Shown here in pieces: positions 17,190 through 27,066 of a stretch of DNA of 48,691 nt. Source of the DNA: CAWBJP01 sp044867425 (GTDB taxonomy: Bacteria > Actinomycetota > Acidimicrobiia > IMCC26256 > BP-133). The DNA lies in the NCBI GenBank assembly GCA_044867425.1, contig JBIOUX010000209.1, positions 1 through 48,691 on the forward strand, given 5' to 3'. The notes beneath the pieces were generated by a model. That model had not been told where the DNA came from and did no database searches. It worked only from the letters and a program-made list of their open reading frames with translations. The number at the start of each line of letters is the position of its first letter. Position 1 is the first letter of the stretch. A program made the position numbers and the translations under genes.

Positions 17190-18035
17190 TCCCACCGGCA
17201 CGCCGGCCGCCAGCTTGGCGGCGAGCGCCTCCCGCCAGGGCCGCAGGCGGGGAAGCCCGGCGGCAGCCAGGGCGGTGTCGGCCAGGACGCTGTTGGCCGG
17301 CCGGGGTGCCGGTCGGGCCAGCGCCGCCGACGTCGTCTCCCCCACCAACCCCGGGTCAAGCCCGGCCAGCTCCAGGATGGCCCGGGCCAGCTCGTGCCAG
17401 GTGCACGGTCCCTGGTTGGTGACGTGGAAGACCCCCTGGTGGCGGCCCGTGGCCAGCCGGGCCAGCGCCCCGGCCAGGTCGGGGGCGTAGGTGGGGCATC
17501 CCCGCTGGTCGGTCACCACCTGGAGGGGGTCGCCCTGGCGGGCCCGGGCGAGGATGGTGTCGACGAAGTTGCGGCCCCGGCGCCCGAACACCCACGAAGT
17601 GCGGGCCAGGGCCCAGGAGCGGGCGTGCGCCGCCAGCTCCTGCTCGCCCCCCAACTTGGAGCGGCCGTACACCGACCGGGGGTCGGGCCGGTCCCACTCG
17701 AGGTAGGGCCCGTCCTTGTCGCCGGGGAAGACGTAGTCGGTGGAGACGTGCACCAGGTGGGACCCGATCCGGGCGCAGGCCACCGCCAGATGCCGCACCC
17801 CCAGGGCGTTGGCCATGAAGGCCCGTTCGGGGTCGGACTCGCAGCCGTCCACATCGGTCCAGGCGGCGCAGTTCACCACCGCGTCGGGCAGGACGCTCCC
17901 CACCACCTGCTCGACCTGGGCCCGGTCGCAGATGTCGAGCTGCGAGCGCTCGAGGGCCACCACCGCGTGGTGGGCCAGGTGGGCCGGCACCTCCGACCCC
18001 ACCTGCCCGCCGGCGCCGGTGACCAAGATGCGCAT
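17184..18035 (-). CDS. rfbD: dTDP-4-dehydrorhamnose reductase
   Basis: Predicted 283-residue RmlD-type reductase that completes dTDP-L-rhamnose synthesis with NAD(P)H. Visible: TGAGGQVGSE nucleotide loop, NCAAWTDVDGCE, STDYVFPG, the YGRSKLGGE catalytic Tyr/Lys, and the ARTSWVFG strand. Length matches the family. It lies 5 bp downstream of the RmlB-like gene, the usual rmlB-rmlD pairing. No rmlC epimerase is present in the window, so either it is elsewhere or the pathway product is not L-rhamnose. The ATG is fixed by the family N-terminus MRILVTGAGG. Confidence 0.9.
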   Translation of the reverse strand: MRILVTGAGGQVGSEVPAHLAHHAVVALERSQLDICDRAQVEQVVGSVLPDAVVNCAAWTDVDGCESDPERAFMANALGVRHLAVACARIGSHLVHVSTDYVFPGDKDGPYLEWDRPDPRSVYGRSKLGGEQELAAHARSWALARTSWVFGRRGRNFVDTILARARQGDPLQVVTDQRGCPTYAPDLAGALARLATGRHQGVFHVTNQGPCTWHELARAILELAGLDPGLVGETTSAALARPAPRPANSVLADTALAAAGLPRLRPWREALAAKLAAGVPVGP

Positions 18036-18040
18036 GGAAG

Positions 18041-19072
18041 TCAGTCGACCCGGCGTCCGGAGGCGGACACGGCTGCCCCCCAGGCCGTCTCCACCACGGG
18101 CGCCCGGTCCCGCAGCGGCTCCCACCACTCCCGATGGGTGGTGTACCACGCCACCGTCCCGGCCACGCCGGTGGCGAAGTCGACCGCCGGACTCCAGCCC
18201 AGCTCGGTACGCAGCTTGGTGGAGTCCAGCAGGTAGCGCCGGTCATGGCCGGGCCGGTCGGGCACGATGGTCTTGAGCGAGGCAGGCTTGTCCAGGGCGC
18301 CCAGCACCAGGTCGGCGATCTCGTCGATGCTGGCCTCCACGCCGCTGCCGACGTTGTAGGTCTCGCCCACCCGGCCCCGCGAGAGCACCAGGTCGACCGC
18401 CGAGCAGTGGTCGGCGACGTGGAGCCATTCCCGGCGGTTGGCGGTGGAGGCGTAGAGCGGCAGCGGCTGGTCGTCGAGCGCCCGGGTGGTGAAGAGGGGG
18501 ATCACCTTCTCGGGGAACTGGTACGGCCCGTAGTTGTTGGAGCAGTTGGTGATGGTGACGGGCAGCCCGTAGGTCTCGTGGTAGGCGCGCACGGCATGGT
18601 CGGCCCCCGCCTTGGAGGCGTTGTAGGGGGTGCGGGGCCGGTAGGGCGACTCCTCGGTGAAGGCGCCGGGATCGTCGAGGGCGAGATCACCGTAGACCTC
18701 GCAGGTGGAGATGTGGTGGAAGCGGTTGACCCCCTGACGCCGGGCCGCCTCCAGCAGGGACTGGGTGCCGAGCACGTTGGTGCGGAAGAACCGGGCGGGG
18801 TCGAGCACGGCCAGGCTGTTGTGGGACTCGGCGGCGAAGTTGACCACGACGTCGATCTCATGCTCCGCCATGACCTTGCTCATCGCCTCGAAGTCGGCGA
18901 TGTCGGCCACAACCAGGGGCACCCGATCCTCCGTGCCGGCCAGGTTGGCCTGGTTGCCGGCGTAGGTGAGCAGGTCGAGCGCCACCACGGCGTCGGTGGG
19001 GTGGGCGTCGAGCCAGTAATGGACGAAGTTGGAGCCGATGAAGCCACCGGCGCCGGTCACGAGCATGCGCAT
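18041..19072 (-). CDS. rfbB: RmlB-like dTDP-glucose 4,6-dehydratase with altered active site
   Basis: Predicted 343-residue extended SDR. The RmlB features TGAGGFIGSNF, NFAAESHNSL (79-88), YNASKAGADH (Y150, K154), NCSNNYGPYQFPEK and RPGHDRRYLLD are all present. The exception is the catalytic STDEVYG motif, which reads STCEVYG: Cys124 replaces the Asp that acts in 4,6-dehydration, while Glu125 is kept. UDP-xylose synthase-type enzymes also lack that Asp, so a changed reaction (epimerase or decarboxylase-like) is possible. Position beside rmlD argues for a dTDP-sugar role. Two ATGs (19072, 19066) are possible; the first is used. Call is family-level sure, reaction-level unsure. Confidence 0.82.
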   Translation of the reverse strand: MRMLVTGAGGFIGSNFVHYWLDAHPTDAVVALDLLTYAGNQANLAGTEDRVPLVVADIADFEAMSKVMAEHEIDVVVNFAAESHNSLAVLDPARFFRTNVLGTQSLLEAARRQGVNRFHHISTCEVYGDLALDDPGAFTEESPYRPRTPYNASKAGADHAVRAYHETYGLPVTITNCSNNYGPYQFPEKVIPLFTTRALDDQPLPLYASTANRREWLHVADHCSAVDLVLSRGRVGETYNVGSGVEASIDEIADLVLGALDKPASLKTIVPDRPGHDRRYLLDSTKLRTELGWSPAVDFATGVAGTVAWYTTHREWWEPLRDRAPVVETAWGAAVSASGRRVD

Positions 19073-19079
19073 CAGGACC

Positions 19080-19169
19080 TGCGGAGCGACAGCGGAGCAG
19101 GGACTGGGCGGCGGGGGCTGGGGTCCCCGGCCGCAATGCGATGAGCCGCTAGGCGAAGAGCAATGAGCA
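19080..19169 (+). repeat. R2 repeat, copy 2
   Basis: This copy lies in the 157-bp gap between the LCP gene and the rmlB-like gene, oriented opposite to transcription. It shares with copy 1 TGCGGAGC, a GGCTGGGG/CCCC hairpin, GCGATGAGCCGC and AGGCGAAGAGC, then ATGAGCA. Differences are scattered substitutions and a few indels near the left end. Confidence 0.68.
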
Positions 19170-19229
19170 CCGCGCGCAATCGTAGTCAGGGGCCACTTCG
19201 GGCCCTGACCCGTCAGCGGGTGGGTGAGC

Positions 19230-20639
19230 TCAGCAGGCGGGCTGCGCCGGGGCGCCGGCGGGCGTGGGGGCCGGGGCCGGGGCGGGAGGCGCGGCGGTGG
19301 TGGTGGAGGGGGCGGGGGCCGCCCCCGGCCGTTCGGCCACCCCCTTGAAGTCACGGCCCAGGACCACCACGACGTCCGGATTGGAGAGGCCCTTGTCCGC
19401 CACCAGGCGCCCCCCGCCCTTCAGGTAGCTGAGCACCAGTTGGGCCTTCGCCTGGAAGCCGGACGGGTAGTGGATCTCGGTTCGGGAGTAGTCGAAGCGC
19501 TGGGCATCGGCGGCGCCGGCCACGGCGAAGCCGGCGTCGGCGAAGGCGCCGTGGGCCTGGCCGGCCACCCCGTCGGCACCGGACCCGTTGAGGACCCGCA
19601 CCCGCACCTGGGAGGGCACCACGCCGGGCGGGGCGGCGGGCTGCCCGGCGGGCACCTCGGGCGCCTCGCCCCGGAGCCGGGCCAGCAGGGGCTCGGCCTC
19701 CTTGGTGTTGACCCGCAGCTGCTGGCCGGAAGGCACGGTCGGGATGGCCAGCATCTCCACCGCCGCCGGCCCCACTCCCCGGAAGGCCCGCACCAGTCGC
19801 AGGCCGTCGCGGACCCGGAAGGTGGAGTCCAGGGTGAGGTTGGCCAGGGCGGCGTCGGCCAGCCGGTTGGCCCGCAAGGGATTGAGGGCGCCGCGCCGGA
19901 TGGCCTGCGCCATGAGGCGACGGATGAACTCCTGCTGGCGCTCGATCCGGCCGATGTCGGCCCGCGGGTCGGACCGCCACTTGCCCGCCTCCAGGTACCT
20001 GAAGTTGCGGGAGCGGACCCAGGCCAGGGCCTGACGCCCGTCGAAGACGACGCATCCCGCCTGGCCCACGTCGAGGCCCGTCTTGCGGTCCCGCACCGGC
20101 GCCGGGACGTACATGCGCACCCCGCCGATGGCGTCGACCATGCCCCGGAAGCCGGCGAAGTCCAGCTGGAGGTAGTGATGGACGGGGACGCCGAAGTTCT
20201 GCTCCAGCACGTCGATGACGCCCTGCGGGCCCTGCTCGAAGGACTCGTTGATCCGGCGCAGGCCCTTGTGGCCGGGCTGGGTGACCCGCAGGTCACGGGG
20301 GAACGAGACGAGCAGACCCCGATGGGTCCGGGGATCGACCCGGGCCAGGATGATGGCGTCGGCCCGCTGACCCCCGACATCGCCGGTGTCGCCGAAGCTG
20401 GCCTGGTCGGTCTCGTCGGCCACGAAGGCCCGGGAATCAGACCCGAGGATGAGGAAGTTCATCGCCCCCGGGAGCTTCTTGGCCAGTTCCACGTCGACGT
20501 CGCTGGCGGCGCCCAGCTTGTGGTCGAGATACCACGAACCGCCCGTCAGCCCGCCGGCGGCGAGCACGCTGACCAGGACCAGGGCCAGGAGGCAGCGCCA
20601 CAGGAAGGCGCGCATGGTGGAGGGAAAGGGTGCGCTCAC
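19230..20639 (-). CDS. LytR-CpsA-Psr family glycopolymer ligase
   Basis: Predicted 469-residue membrane-anchored LCP protein that would attach lipid-linked glycopolymer to peptidoglycan. One N-terminal membrane segment (FLWRCLLALVLVSVLAAGG), then the LCP domain with NFLILGSDSR, DAIILARVDP, SFPRDLRV (catalytic Arg region), INESF, and a later conserved Arg in ALAWVRSRNFR. After a Pro-rich hinge comes a LytR_C domain (VRVRVLNGSGADG), then a Pro/Ala/Thr tail. It is the first gene of the polysaccharide operon, so its product probably ligates that polymer. GTG 20639 is favoured because TAATCT (minus strand, 20656-20651) would give an almost leaderless message; ATG 20615 is the alternative. Confidence 0.9.
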   Translation of the reverse strand: MSAPFPSTMRAFLWRCLLALVLVSVLAAGGLTGGSWYLDHKLGAASDVDVELAKKLPGAMNFLILGSDSRAFVADETDQASFGDTGDVGGQRADAIILARVDPRTHRGLLVSFPRDLRVTQPGHKGLRRINESFEQGPQGVIDVLEQNFGVPVHHYLQLDFAGFRGMVDAIGGVRMYVPAPVRDRKTGLDVGQAGCVVFDGRQALAWVRSRNFRYLEAGKWRSDPRADIGRIERQQEFIRRLMAQAIRRGALNPLRANRLADAALANLTLDSTFRVRDGLRLVRAFRGVGPAAVEMLAIPTVPSGQQLRVNTKEAEPLLARLRGEAPEVPAGQPAAPPGVVPSQVRVRVLNGSGADGVAGQAHGAFADAGFAVAGAADAQRFDYSRTEIHYPSGFQAKAQLVLSYLKGGGRLVADKGLSNPDVVVVLGRDFKGVAERPGAAPAPSTTTAAPPAPAPAPTPAGAPAQPAC

Positions 20640-20667
20640 GGCAAGCGGTGAGATTACCCTCCCGGAG

Positions 20668-21504
20668 GTGTTCGTCTGGGTCGACGGCGCACTTTCGGCG
20701 GAGGGCGAGGCGCGGATCTCGCCCTTCGACCATGGGCTGCTGACCGGCGACGGGGTGTTCGAGACGCTGCGGGTCTACGGCGGGCGACCCTTCGCCTGGA
20801 CGAGGCATCTCGAACGCCTGTCCCGCTCGGCGGCGGGAATGGGGCTGGCGCTGCCTTCCGGTGACGTGTTGCGGGAAGCGGCGGAGGCCGTCCTGTCCGC
20901 CAATGGCCTGTCCGAAGGCCGGCTGCGGGTCACGGTCACGGGTGGCCCCGCCCCGCTCGGCTCTCATCGGGGCGAGGCGGCGCCCACCGTCATCGTGGCC
21001 GGCAGCGGCATGGCCCCCTGGCCCGGGTCGGTGGCCGTGGCCACCGTTCCCTGGCCCCGCAACGAGCAGGGGGCACTGGCCGGCCTGAAAACCATCTCCT
21101 ATGGCGAGAACGTGCGGGCCCTGGCCCACGCCGCCGAGCTCGGCGCCGGCGAAGCGGTCTTCGCCAACACCCGGGGTGGGTTGTGCGAGGGCACCGGCAC
21201 CAACGTGTTCGTGGTCGCCGGCGGGAGGCTGCGCACACCCCCGGCCTCCGCCGGCTGCCTGCTGGGCGTCACCCGGGCCCTGGTCCTGGAGCTGGCCGGC
21301 GATCTCGGGATCGACGCCGGCGAAGCCGACCTGCCCCTCTCCGCCCTGGTCACCGCCGACGAGGCGTTCCTCACGTCGTCGACCCGGGAGGTGCAGGCCA
21401 TCTCGGCGGTGGACGGCGCTCCCCTTCCGGCCGCCCCCGGTCCCGTCACCGCTCAGCTGGCCGAAGCCTTCAAGGCCCGCGTCGCCGCCGACATCGACCC
21501 CTGA
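20668..21504 (+). CDS. Class IV PLP aminotransferase or aminodeoxychorismate lyase
   Basis: Predicted 278-residue fold-type IV PLP enzyme. FDHGLLTGDGVFETLRVYGG is the N-terminal signature, the PLP lysine is K141 in LKTISYGENV, and EAVFANTRGGLCEGTGTNVF carries the conserved Glu and phosphate-binding Thr residues. Branched-chain aminotransferases and 4-amino-4-deoxychorismate lyase (PabC) share these. The LKTxSY form and size lean towards PabC, but neighbours do not decide it. Start: GTG 20668 gives the family length. An ATG at 20614 has a good AGGAAGG site but lies inside the oppositely oriented LCP N-terminus and adds 18 weakly biased codons. Confidence 0.82.
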   Translation: MFVWVDGALSAEGEARISPFDHGLLTGDGVFETLRVYGGRPFAWTRHLERLSRSAAGMGLALPSGDVLREAAEAVLSANGLSEGRLRVTVTGGPAPLGSHRGEAAPTVIVAGSGMAPWPGSVAVATVPWPRNEQGALAGLKTISYGENVRALAHAAELGAGEAVFANTRGGLCEGTGTNVFVVAGGRLRTPPASAGCLLGVTRALVLELAGDLGIDAGEADLPLSALVTADEAFLTSSTREVQAISAVDGAPLPAAPGPVTAQLAEAFKARVAADIDP

Positions 21505-21517
21505 CCTGGGCGAGGTC

Positions 21518-21554
21518 CTTGCGCTTTGGTGGTTCCCATCACCCAAACCGCAAG
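21518..21554. terminator. Hairpin between convergent genes
   Basis: CTTGCG and CGCAAG, then TTTGG and CCAAA, make an imperfect stem with one mismatch, one bulge and an 8-nt loop, 13 bp past the aminotransferase stop and facing the SDR stop. Probable bidirectional terminator; no strong T-run. The rest of the 139-bp gap shows no convincing gene. Confidence 0.5.
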
Positions 21555-21643
21555 AGGCTGGTTCATGTCACAGGTCCTGCCTGGCGTGACCGTGATCGTG
21601 GTCGACAAGGACAACCTGAGGTCGCCGGCCCGACGCGAACGTC

Positions 21644-22462
21644 TCACCAGGTCAATTGGCCGGCGCCCATCACACGCCGCACGATCGAACGGGGAATGGG
21701 CCGCGTGAGGGCCGAGATCGCCTTCCAGGCCAGGCCCGGGATGCAGATGGCCCGCCCGGCGGCGGTGGCGGCCAGGGCGGCGTCGGCCACCTGGCCGACG
21801 TCCATCCAGGCGAAGTCGGGGATGCGGCTCCTCCCCAGGCCGGACCGGGCCTGGAAGTTCGTACGGGTGAATCCCGGCAGGAGGGCGGTGACGGTCACGC
21901 CCCGGCCCCGCAGCTCCTCGTGGAGCGCTTCGGAGAACGACGTGACGAAGGCCTTGGTGGCGGCGTAGGTGGCCATGTTGGGGATGGGCGCCAGTCCGGC
22001 CACCGACGACACGTTGAGCACCGCCCCTCCACCTGCGGCCACCATCCCGGGGACGGCGGCCCGGGTGAGGCGCACCAGGGCCAGGACGTTCAGCCGGACC
22101 TCGCCCGCCACCCGGCCGGGGTCGAGCTGGGCGAACTGGCCGGCGGTGCCGTAGCCGGCGTTGTTGACCAGCAGGTCGACGGGCGGGCCGCCCGCTTCGG
22201 CCAAGCGGGCCTCGACGGCTGCCACCCCGTCGTCGGTGGTGAGGTCGGCGGGGAGCACCTCGGCCTCCACGCCATGGGAGGCGGCGAGCCCGCCCGCCAG
22301 CTCCTCCAGCGCCGTCTGGGTCCGGGCCACCAGCACGAGATGGCAGCCCCGAGCGGCGAGACGGCGGGCCAGGGCCTCGCCGATGCCGCTCGAGGAGCCG
22401 GTCACGAGGGCCCGCTGCCAGCCCGGGGCCCGGGGTGTCCCCGAAAGCGGCGCCCGGGTCAT
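21644..22462 (-). CDS. Short-chain dehydrogenase/reductase
   Basis: Predicted 272-residue classical SDR. VTGSSSGIGEALARR is the nucleotide-binding loop, LLVNNAGYG the structural motif, NVSSVAG the catalytic Ser and TYAATKAF the catalytic Tyr/Lys pair. The Arg after the second strand (VLVARTQ) suggests NADP. LLPGFTRTNF and the long C-terminal tail resemble the DltE/SadH-like subgroup acting on long-chain or hydrophobic alcohols and ketones. Substrate unknown. Its ATG overlaps the birA stop by four bases, so the two are co-translated, though no functional link with biotin is evident. Confidence 0.9.
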   Translation of the reverse strand: MTRAPLSGTPRAPGWQRALVTGSSSGIGEALARRLAARGCHLVLVARTQTALEELAGGLAASHGVEAEVLPADLTTDDGVAAVEARLAEAGGPPVDLLVNNAGYGTAGQFAQLDPGRVAGEVRLNVLALVRLTRAAVPGMVAAGGGAVLNVSSVAGLAPIPNMATYAATKAFVTSFSEALHEELRGRGVTVTALLPGFTRTNFQARSGLGRSRIPDFAWMDVGQVADAALAATAAGRAICIPGLAWKAISALTRPIPRSIVRRVMGAGQLTW

Positions 22463-23277
22463 GCCGGACGCAGGTGGATCACGTCGCCGGCACTCACCCG
22501 CATATCCTTCCCGTCGTCGGCGGTGACGACCAGCTCGCCGTTGCCGGTGAGGCGGCCGGCGACCCCCTCGACCACGCCCGAGGCCAGCTCGACCCGCACC
22601 CGGCGGCCCAGGGTGGCCGAATCCGCCCGGTAGGCCTCGAGCGTCGCCTCCGCCCCGCCGGCCAGCAGCACCGAGTACCGCCGCTCGAGCGCCTCCAGGA
22701 ACGCCGTCAGCAGCTCGGCCCGGTCCACCGGCCGCCCCGCTTCCTCCTCGCAGGCGATGGCCTGTGCGGCCAGGTCCCCGGGGTAGGCGCCGGCGGTCAC
22801 GTTGAAGCCGATGCCCACCACCACCGCCGGCGGGCCGCCGTCGACGGAGGGGGACGATTCCGAGAGCATGCCCGCCAGCTTGCGGTCGACGCCCCCCTCT
22901 CCGGTTCCGGAGACCACCAGGTCGTTGGGCCACTTGAGACGGGGACGGAAGCCGGCGCTGGCCTCCACGGCATCGGCCGCCGCCAGCCCGGCGGCCGTGT
23001 TGACCAGCGGCACCTCCTCGGCGGGCAGGGTGGGCCGCAGCAGCACGGAGACGAGCAGCGACGTTCCCGGGGCGGCCGACCACGCCCGCCCCAACCGTCC
23101 CCGGCCGGCCTGCTGGTGGTCGGCCACCATCACCACGCCCTCGGGGGCTCCGGCCCGGGCCGCCTCCATCATCTCCGTGTTGGTCGAACCGACCTCCTCG
23201 AAGCAGCGCACATCGGTGAACCGGGTGCCGGCCAGCCGGGTCTCGTCGATTCGAAAAGTAGGCCCGGGGGAAGACAC
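22459..23277 (-). CDS. birA: Biotin--[acetyl-CoA-carboxylase] ligase
   Basis: Predicted 272-residue monofunctional biotin protein ligase that activates biotin and transfers it to the carrier lysine of carboxylases. ADHQQAGRGRLGRAW is the biotinoyl-AMP loop, KWPNDL the conserved catalytic motif, VGIGFNV the following strand, and the C-terminal SH3-like cap ends at VIHLRPA. There is no N-terminal winged helix, so it is not the operon repressor type. It diverges from the biotinylated carboxylase subunit, its obvious substrate. GTG 23277 lies exactly 7 bases after a minus-strand TATCCT and could be leaderless; an ATG at 23301 overlaps the opposite gene's ATG. Confidence 0.9.
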   Translation of the reverse strand: MSSPGPTFRIDETRLAGTRFTDVRCFEEVGSTNTEMMEAARAGAPEGVVMVADHQQAGRGRLGRAWSAAPGTSLLVSVLLRPTLPAEEVPLVNTAAGLAAADAVEASAGFRPRLKWPNDLVVSGTGEGGVDRKLAGMLSESSPSVDGGPPAVVVGIGFNVTAGAYPGDLAAQAIACEEEAGRPVDRAELLTAFLEALERRYSVLLAGGAEATLEAYRADSATLGRRVRVELASGVVEGVAGRLTGNGELVVTADDGKDMRVSAGDVIHLRPA

Positions 23278-23283
23278 GGACCG

Positions 23284-23290
23284 TAGGATA
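23284..23290. promoter_or_regulatory. Overlapping divergent -10 boxes for birA and carboxylase
   Basis: The 7-bp TAGGATA reads as TAGGAT on the plus strand and TATCCT on the minus strand, both TANNNT -10 elements. Plus-strand transcription would begin within a few bases of the carboxylase ATG at 23300; minus-strand transcription would begin at the birA GTG at 23277. One shared box would make the two transcripts mutually exclusive. Confidence 0.4.
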
Positions 23291-23299
23291 CGGCCGCTC

Positions 23300-25117
<1,818 letters not shown>

Positions 25118-25248
25118 ACCTGCCCTGGCCGCGGTCGCCTCGCCCGCGATGGTCGGAGGTAGGCACCTCGGTAGACTTGCCGGCGGCGCTGCGGCGCCGG
25201 CTGGGGGAGAAGCCCGCCGGAGCAACCGTGCGGAACAAGGGGGAGATC

Positions 25249-25680
25249 ATGCGTGCGCAGGCAATCCTGGCGACGGCCGTGCTTGGGTTCGTGAGCGTGG
25301 TTGCTCCGCCCGCGCGGGCCGAGATGAAGTCCTACTCCGCGACGCTGTCGGCTGACGAGGAAGTGCCGATGAAGGGCCCTGAGGGGGCGAGCGGCACCGC
25401 CAAGATCACCGTGGACACAACCACGAACCAGCTCTGCTACGAGCTTTCCTGGTCAGGTATGCACGACCCTGACGACGGGCACATCCACAAGGGTCCCAAG
25501 GGCGTCGCCGGTCCGGCTCTGATCCACTTGGACCCGGCCAAGAACGGCCCCAAGGCCTGCATCGCGGTCGATCCGCCGCTGATGCTGGACCTAGTCACAG
25601 ACCCCAGCAACCACTACGTGAACCTGCACACCCACGACCATCCGCTCGGCTCGGTGCGGGGCCAGCTGTCGGAGTCCTGA
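25249..25680 (+). CDS. Secreted CHRD-domain protein
   Basis: Predicted 143-residue exported protein. The signal peptide (MRAQAILATAVLGFVSVVAP, cleavage after PARA at about 24) is followed by a CHRD-like domain: YSATLSADEEVP at the start, GTAKITVD, CYELSW, HIHKGPKGVAGP, and a terminal HPLGSVRGQL. CHRD domains occur in chordin and many bacterial surface proteins of unknown ligand. AAGGGGGAG sits 5 bases before the ATG. The 131-bp gap upstream contains a G/C-rich hairpin (GCCGGCG arms near 25180) but no recognisable riboswitch. It converges with lpdA. Confidence 0.85.
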   Translation: MRAQAILATAVLGFVSVVAPPARAEMKSYSATLSADEEVPMKGPEGASGTAKITVDTTTNQLCYELSWSGMHDPDDGHIHKGPKGVAGPALIHLDPAKNGPKACIAVDPPLMLDLVTDPSNHYVNLHTHDHPLGSVRGQLSES

Positions 25681-25698
25681 GGGCGATCGGCGCCGGGG

Positions 25699-27057
25699 CT
25701 ACTCGGCGGCGTCGGAGAGCGACTCCGACAGGGACGGGTGGACCAGCAGGGAGTCGACGATGTCGGCCACCTTGAGGTTGCAGGTGACGGCCAGGGCCAG
25801 CACCGAGATCAGCTCCGCCGCCCCCCTGCCGACGATGGCGCCGCCCAGCACCACGCCGGTGGCGGGATCGGAGATGATCTTGACGAAGCCCCGGGAGTCG
25901 CCCTCGATGAGGGCCTTGGCGTTGGCCGAGAAGGGCACCTTGGTCACCCGCAGCTTGCGGCCTTCGGCGAACGCCTCGGCCTCGGCCAGACCGACGTCGG
26001 CGATCTCCGGCTCGGTGAAGATGGCGGAGGCGGCCTTGTCGTAGTCGAGGTGGCGGTGGTTGCGGGTGTGGAGCCCCATGATGTGCTCGGCGATCTTGCG
26101 ACCCTGCATGGCCGCCACCGACGACAGGGGCAGCTTGCCCGACAGGTCGCCGGCGGCATAGATGTGGGGGACGTTGGACTGCAGGTGGTGGTTGACGGGG
26201 ACGTAGCCGCCGGCATCGTGGCCGACCCCGGCGGCATCGAGCCCGAGGTTCTCCGAGTTGGGGATCGAGCCGATGGCCAGCACGGCGTGGGTGCCGTGGA
26301 CCACCCGGCCGTCCTCGCACCGGACTGCGAGCTTCGAGCCCTCCACGTAGATCCCCGAGGCCCGGGCGCCCTTGTACAGCTGGACGCCGCGGCGGACGAA
26401 CTCGGCCTCGAGGGCGGCGGCCACCTCCGGGTCCTTGCCCGGGAGCACCTGCTGGCGGGACACGATCAGGCTCACCTCGGAACCGAGGGAGCGGAACATG
26501 TGGGTGAACTCGACCCCGGTGACCCCCGAACCCACGACGACCAGGTGGCCCGGGATCTCGGGGGGCGGGTAGGCGTCGCGGGTCGTCAACACCCGCTCCC
26601 CGTCCACATTGGCCCACTCCGGCACCCGGGGCCGGGAACCGGTGGCCAGCAGGATGGCGTCGGCGTTCAGCTCCTCGACACCGGTCTCCGTTTCGGCGAC
26701 CACTTCCCGCGGGCCCTTGAGGTGGCCGGTGCCGGTGATGATCCGGACCCCCTGGGATTCGAGCAGGTCGCAGATCGACTTGTGGAGGCGGGCCTCGATG
26801 GAGGCCACCCGCTCCCGGACGGCATCGAGGTCCAGGCGGCCTTCGGCGGCCAGCCCCATCACCCGGGCCCGGTCCAGCTCGGACAGGAAGCCCCCCGTGG
26901 CAATCATGGCCTTGGACGGGACGCAGTCCCACAGGTGGGCGGCGCCGCCCATGATGTCCCGCTCGATGAGCGTCACTTCGGCGCCCAGGCGGGCGGCCAC
27001 CGTGGCGGCGGTGTTGCCCGCCGGCCCTCCACCGACGATGACGAAGCGGACGGGCAC
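25699..27057 (-). CDS. lpdA: LpdA-like NAD(P)H-quinone dehydrogenase
   Basis: Predicted 452-residue flavoprotein disulfide reductase family member. FAD motif VIVGGGPAGNTAA at the N-terminus, second dinucleotide motif VVVGSGVTGVEF, and FAD-ribityl motif HIYAAGD are present. The redox segment reads GGAAHLWDCVPSK: only the second cysteine (C45) of the usual CxxxxC is kept, with Ala at position 40. Mycobacterium tuberculosis LpdA (Rv3303c) has the same loss and is an NAD(P)H-dependent quinone reductase rather than a lipoamide dehydrogenase, so that role is favoured. GTG start with AAGGAG 6 bases upstream; that ribosome site is the downstream flank of repeat R1. Confidence 0.85.
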   Translation of the reverse strand: MPVRFVIVGGGPAGNTAATVAARLGAEVTLIERDIMGGAAHLWDCVPSKAMIATGGFLSELDRARVMGLAAEGRLDLDAVRERVASIEARLHKSICDLLESQGVRIITGTGHLKGPREVVAETETGVEELNADAILLATGSRPRVPEWANVDGERVLTTRDAYPPPEIPGHLVVVGSGVTGVEFTHMFRSLGSEVSLIVSRQQVLPGKDPEVAAALEAEFVRRGVQLYKGARASGIYVEGSKLAVRCEDGRVVHGTHAVLAIGSIPNSENLGLDAAGVGHDAGGYVPVNHHLQSNVPHIYAAGDLSGKLPLSSVAAMQGRKIAEHIMGLHTRNHRHLDYDKAASAIFTEPEIADVGLAEAEAFAEGRKLRVTKVPFSANAKALIEGDSRGFVKIISDPATGVVLGGAIVGRGAAELISVLALAVTCNLKVADIVDSLLVHPSLSESLSDAAE

Positions 27058-27066
27058 TGTTTCTCC

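Noticed and set aside
17095..19169. Reading R2 copies as conserved protein-coding sequence
   Set aside because: Several frames across the element show similar peptides only because the DNA is repeated; stops and the hairpin make coding unlikely for the intergenic copies.
25140..25248. Possible riboswitch upstream of the CHRD gene
   Set aside because: There is a GC-rich hairpin and a GCCGGAGCAACCG string slightly reminiscent of a glycine aptamer, but the conserved core and the terminal AAACTCTC-like block are missing, and the gene is not metabolic.
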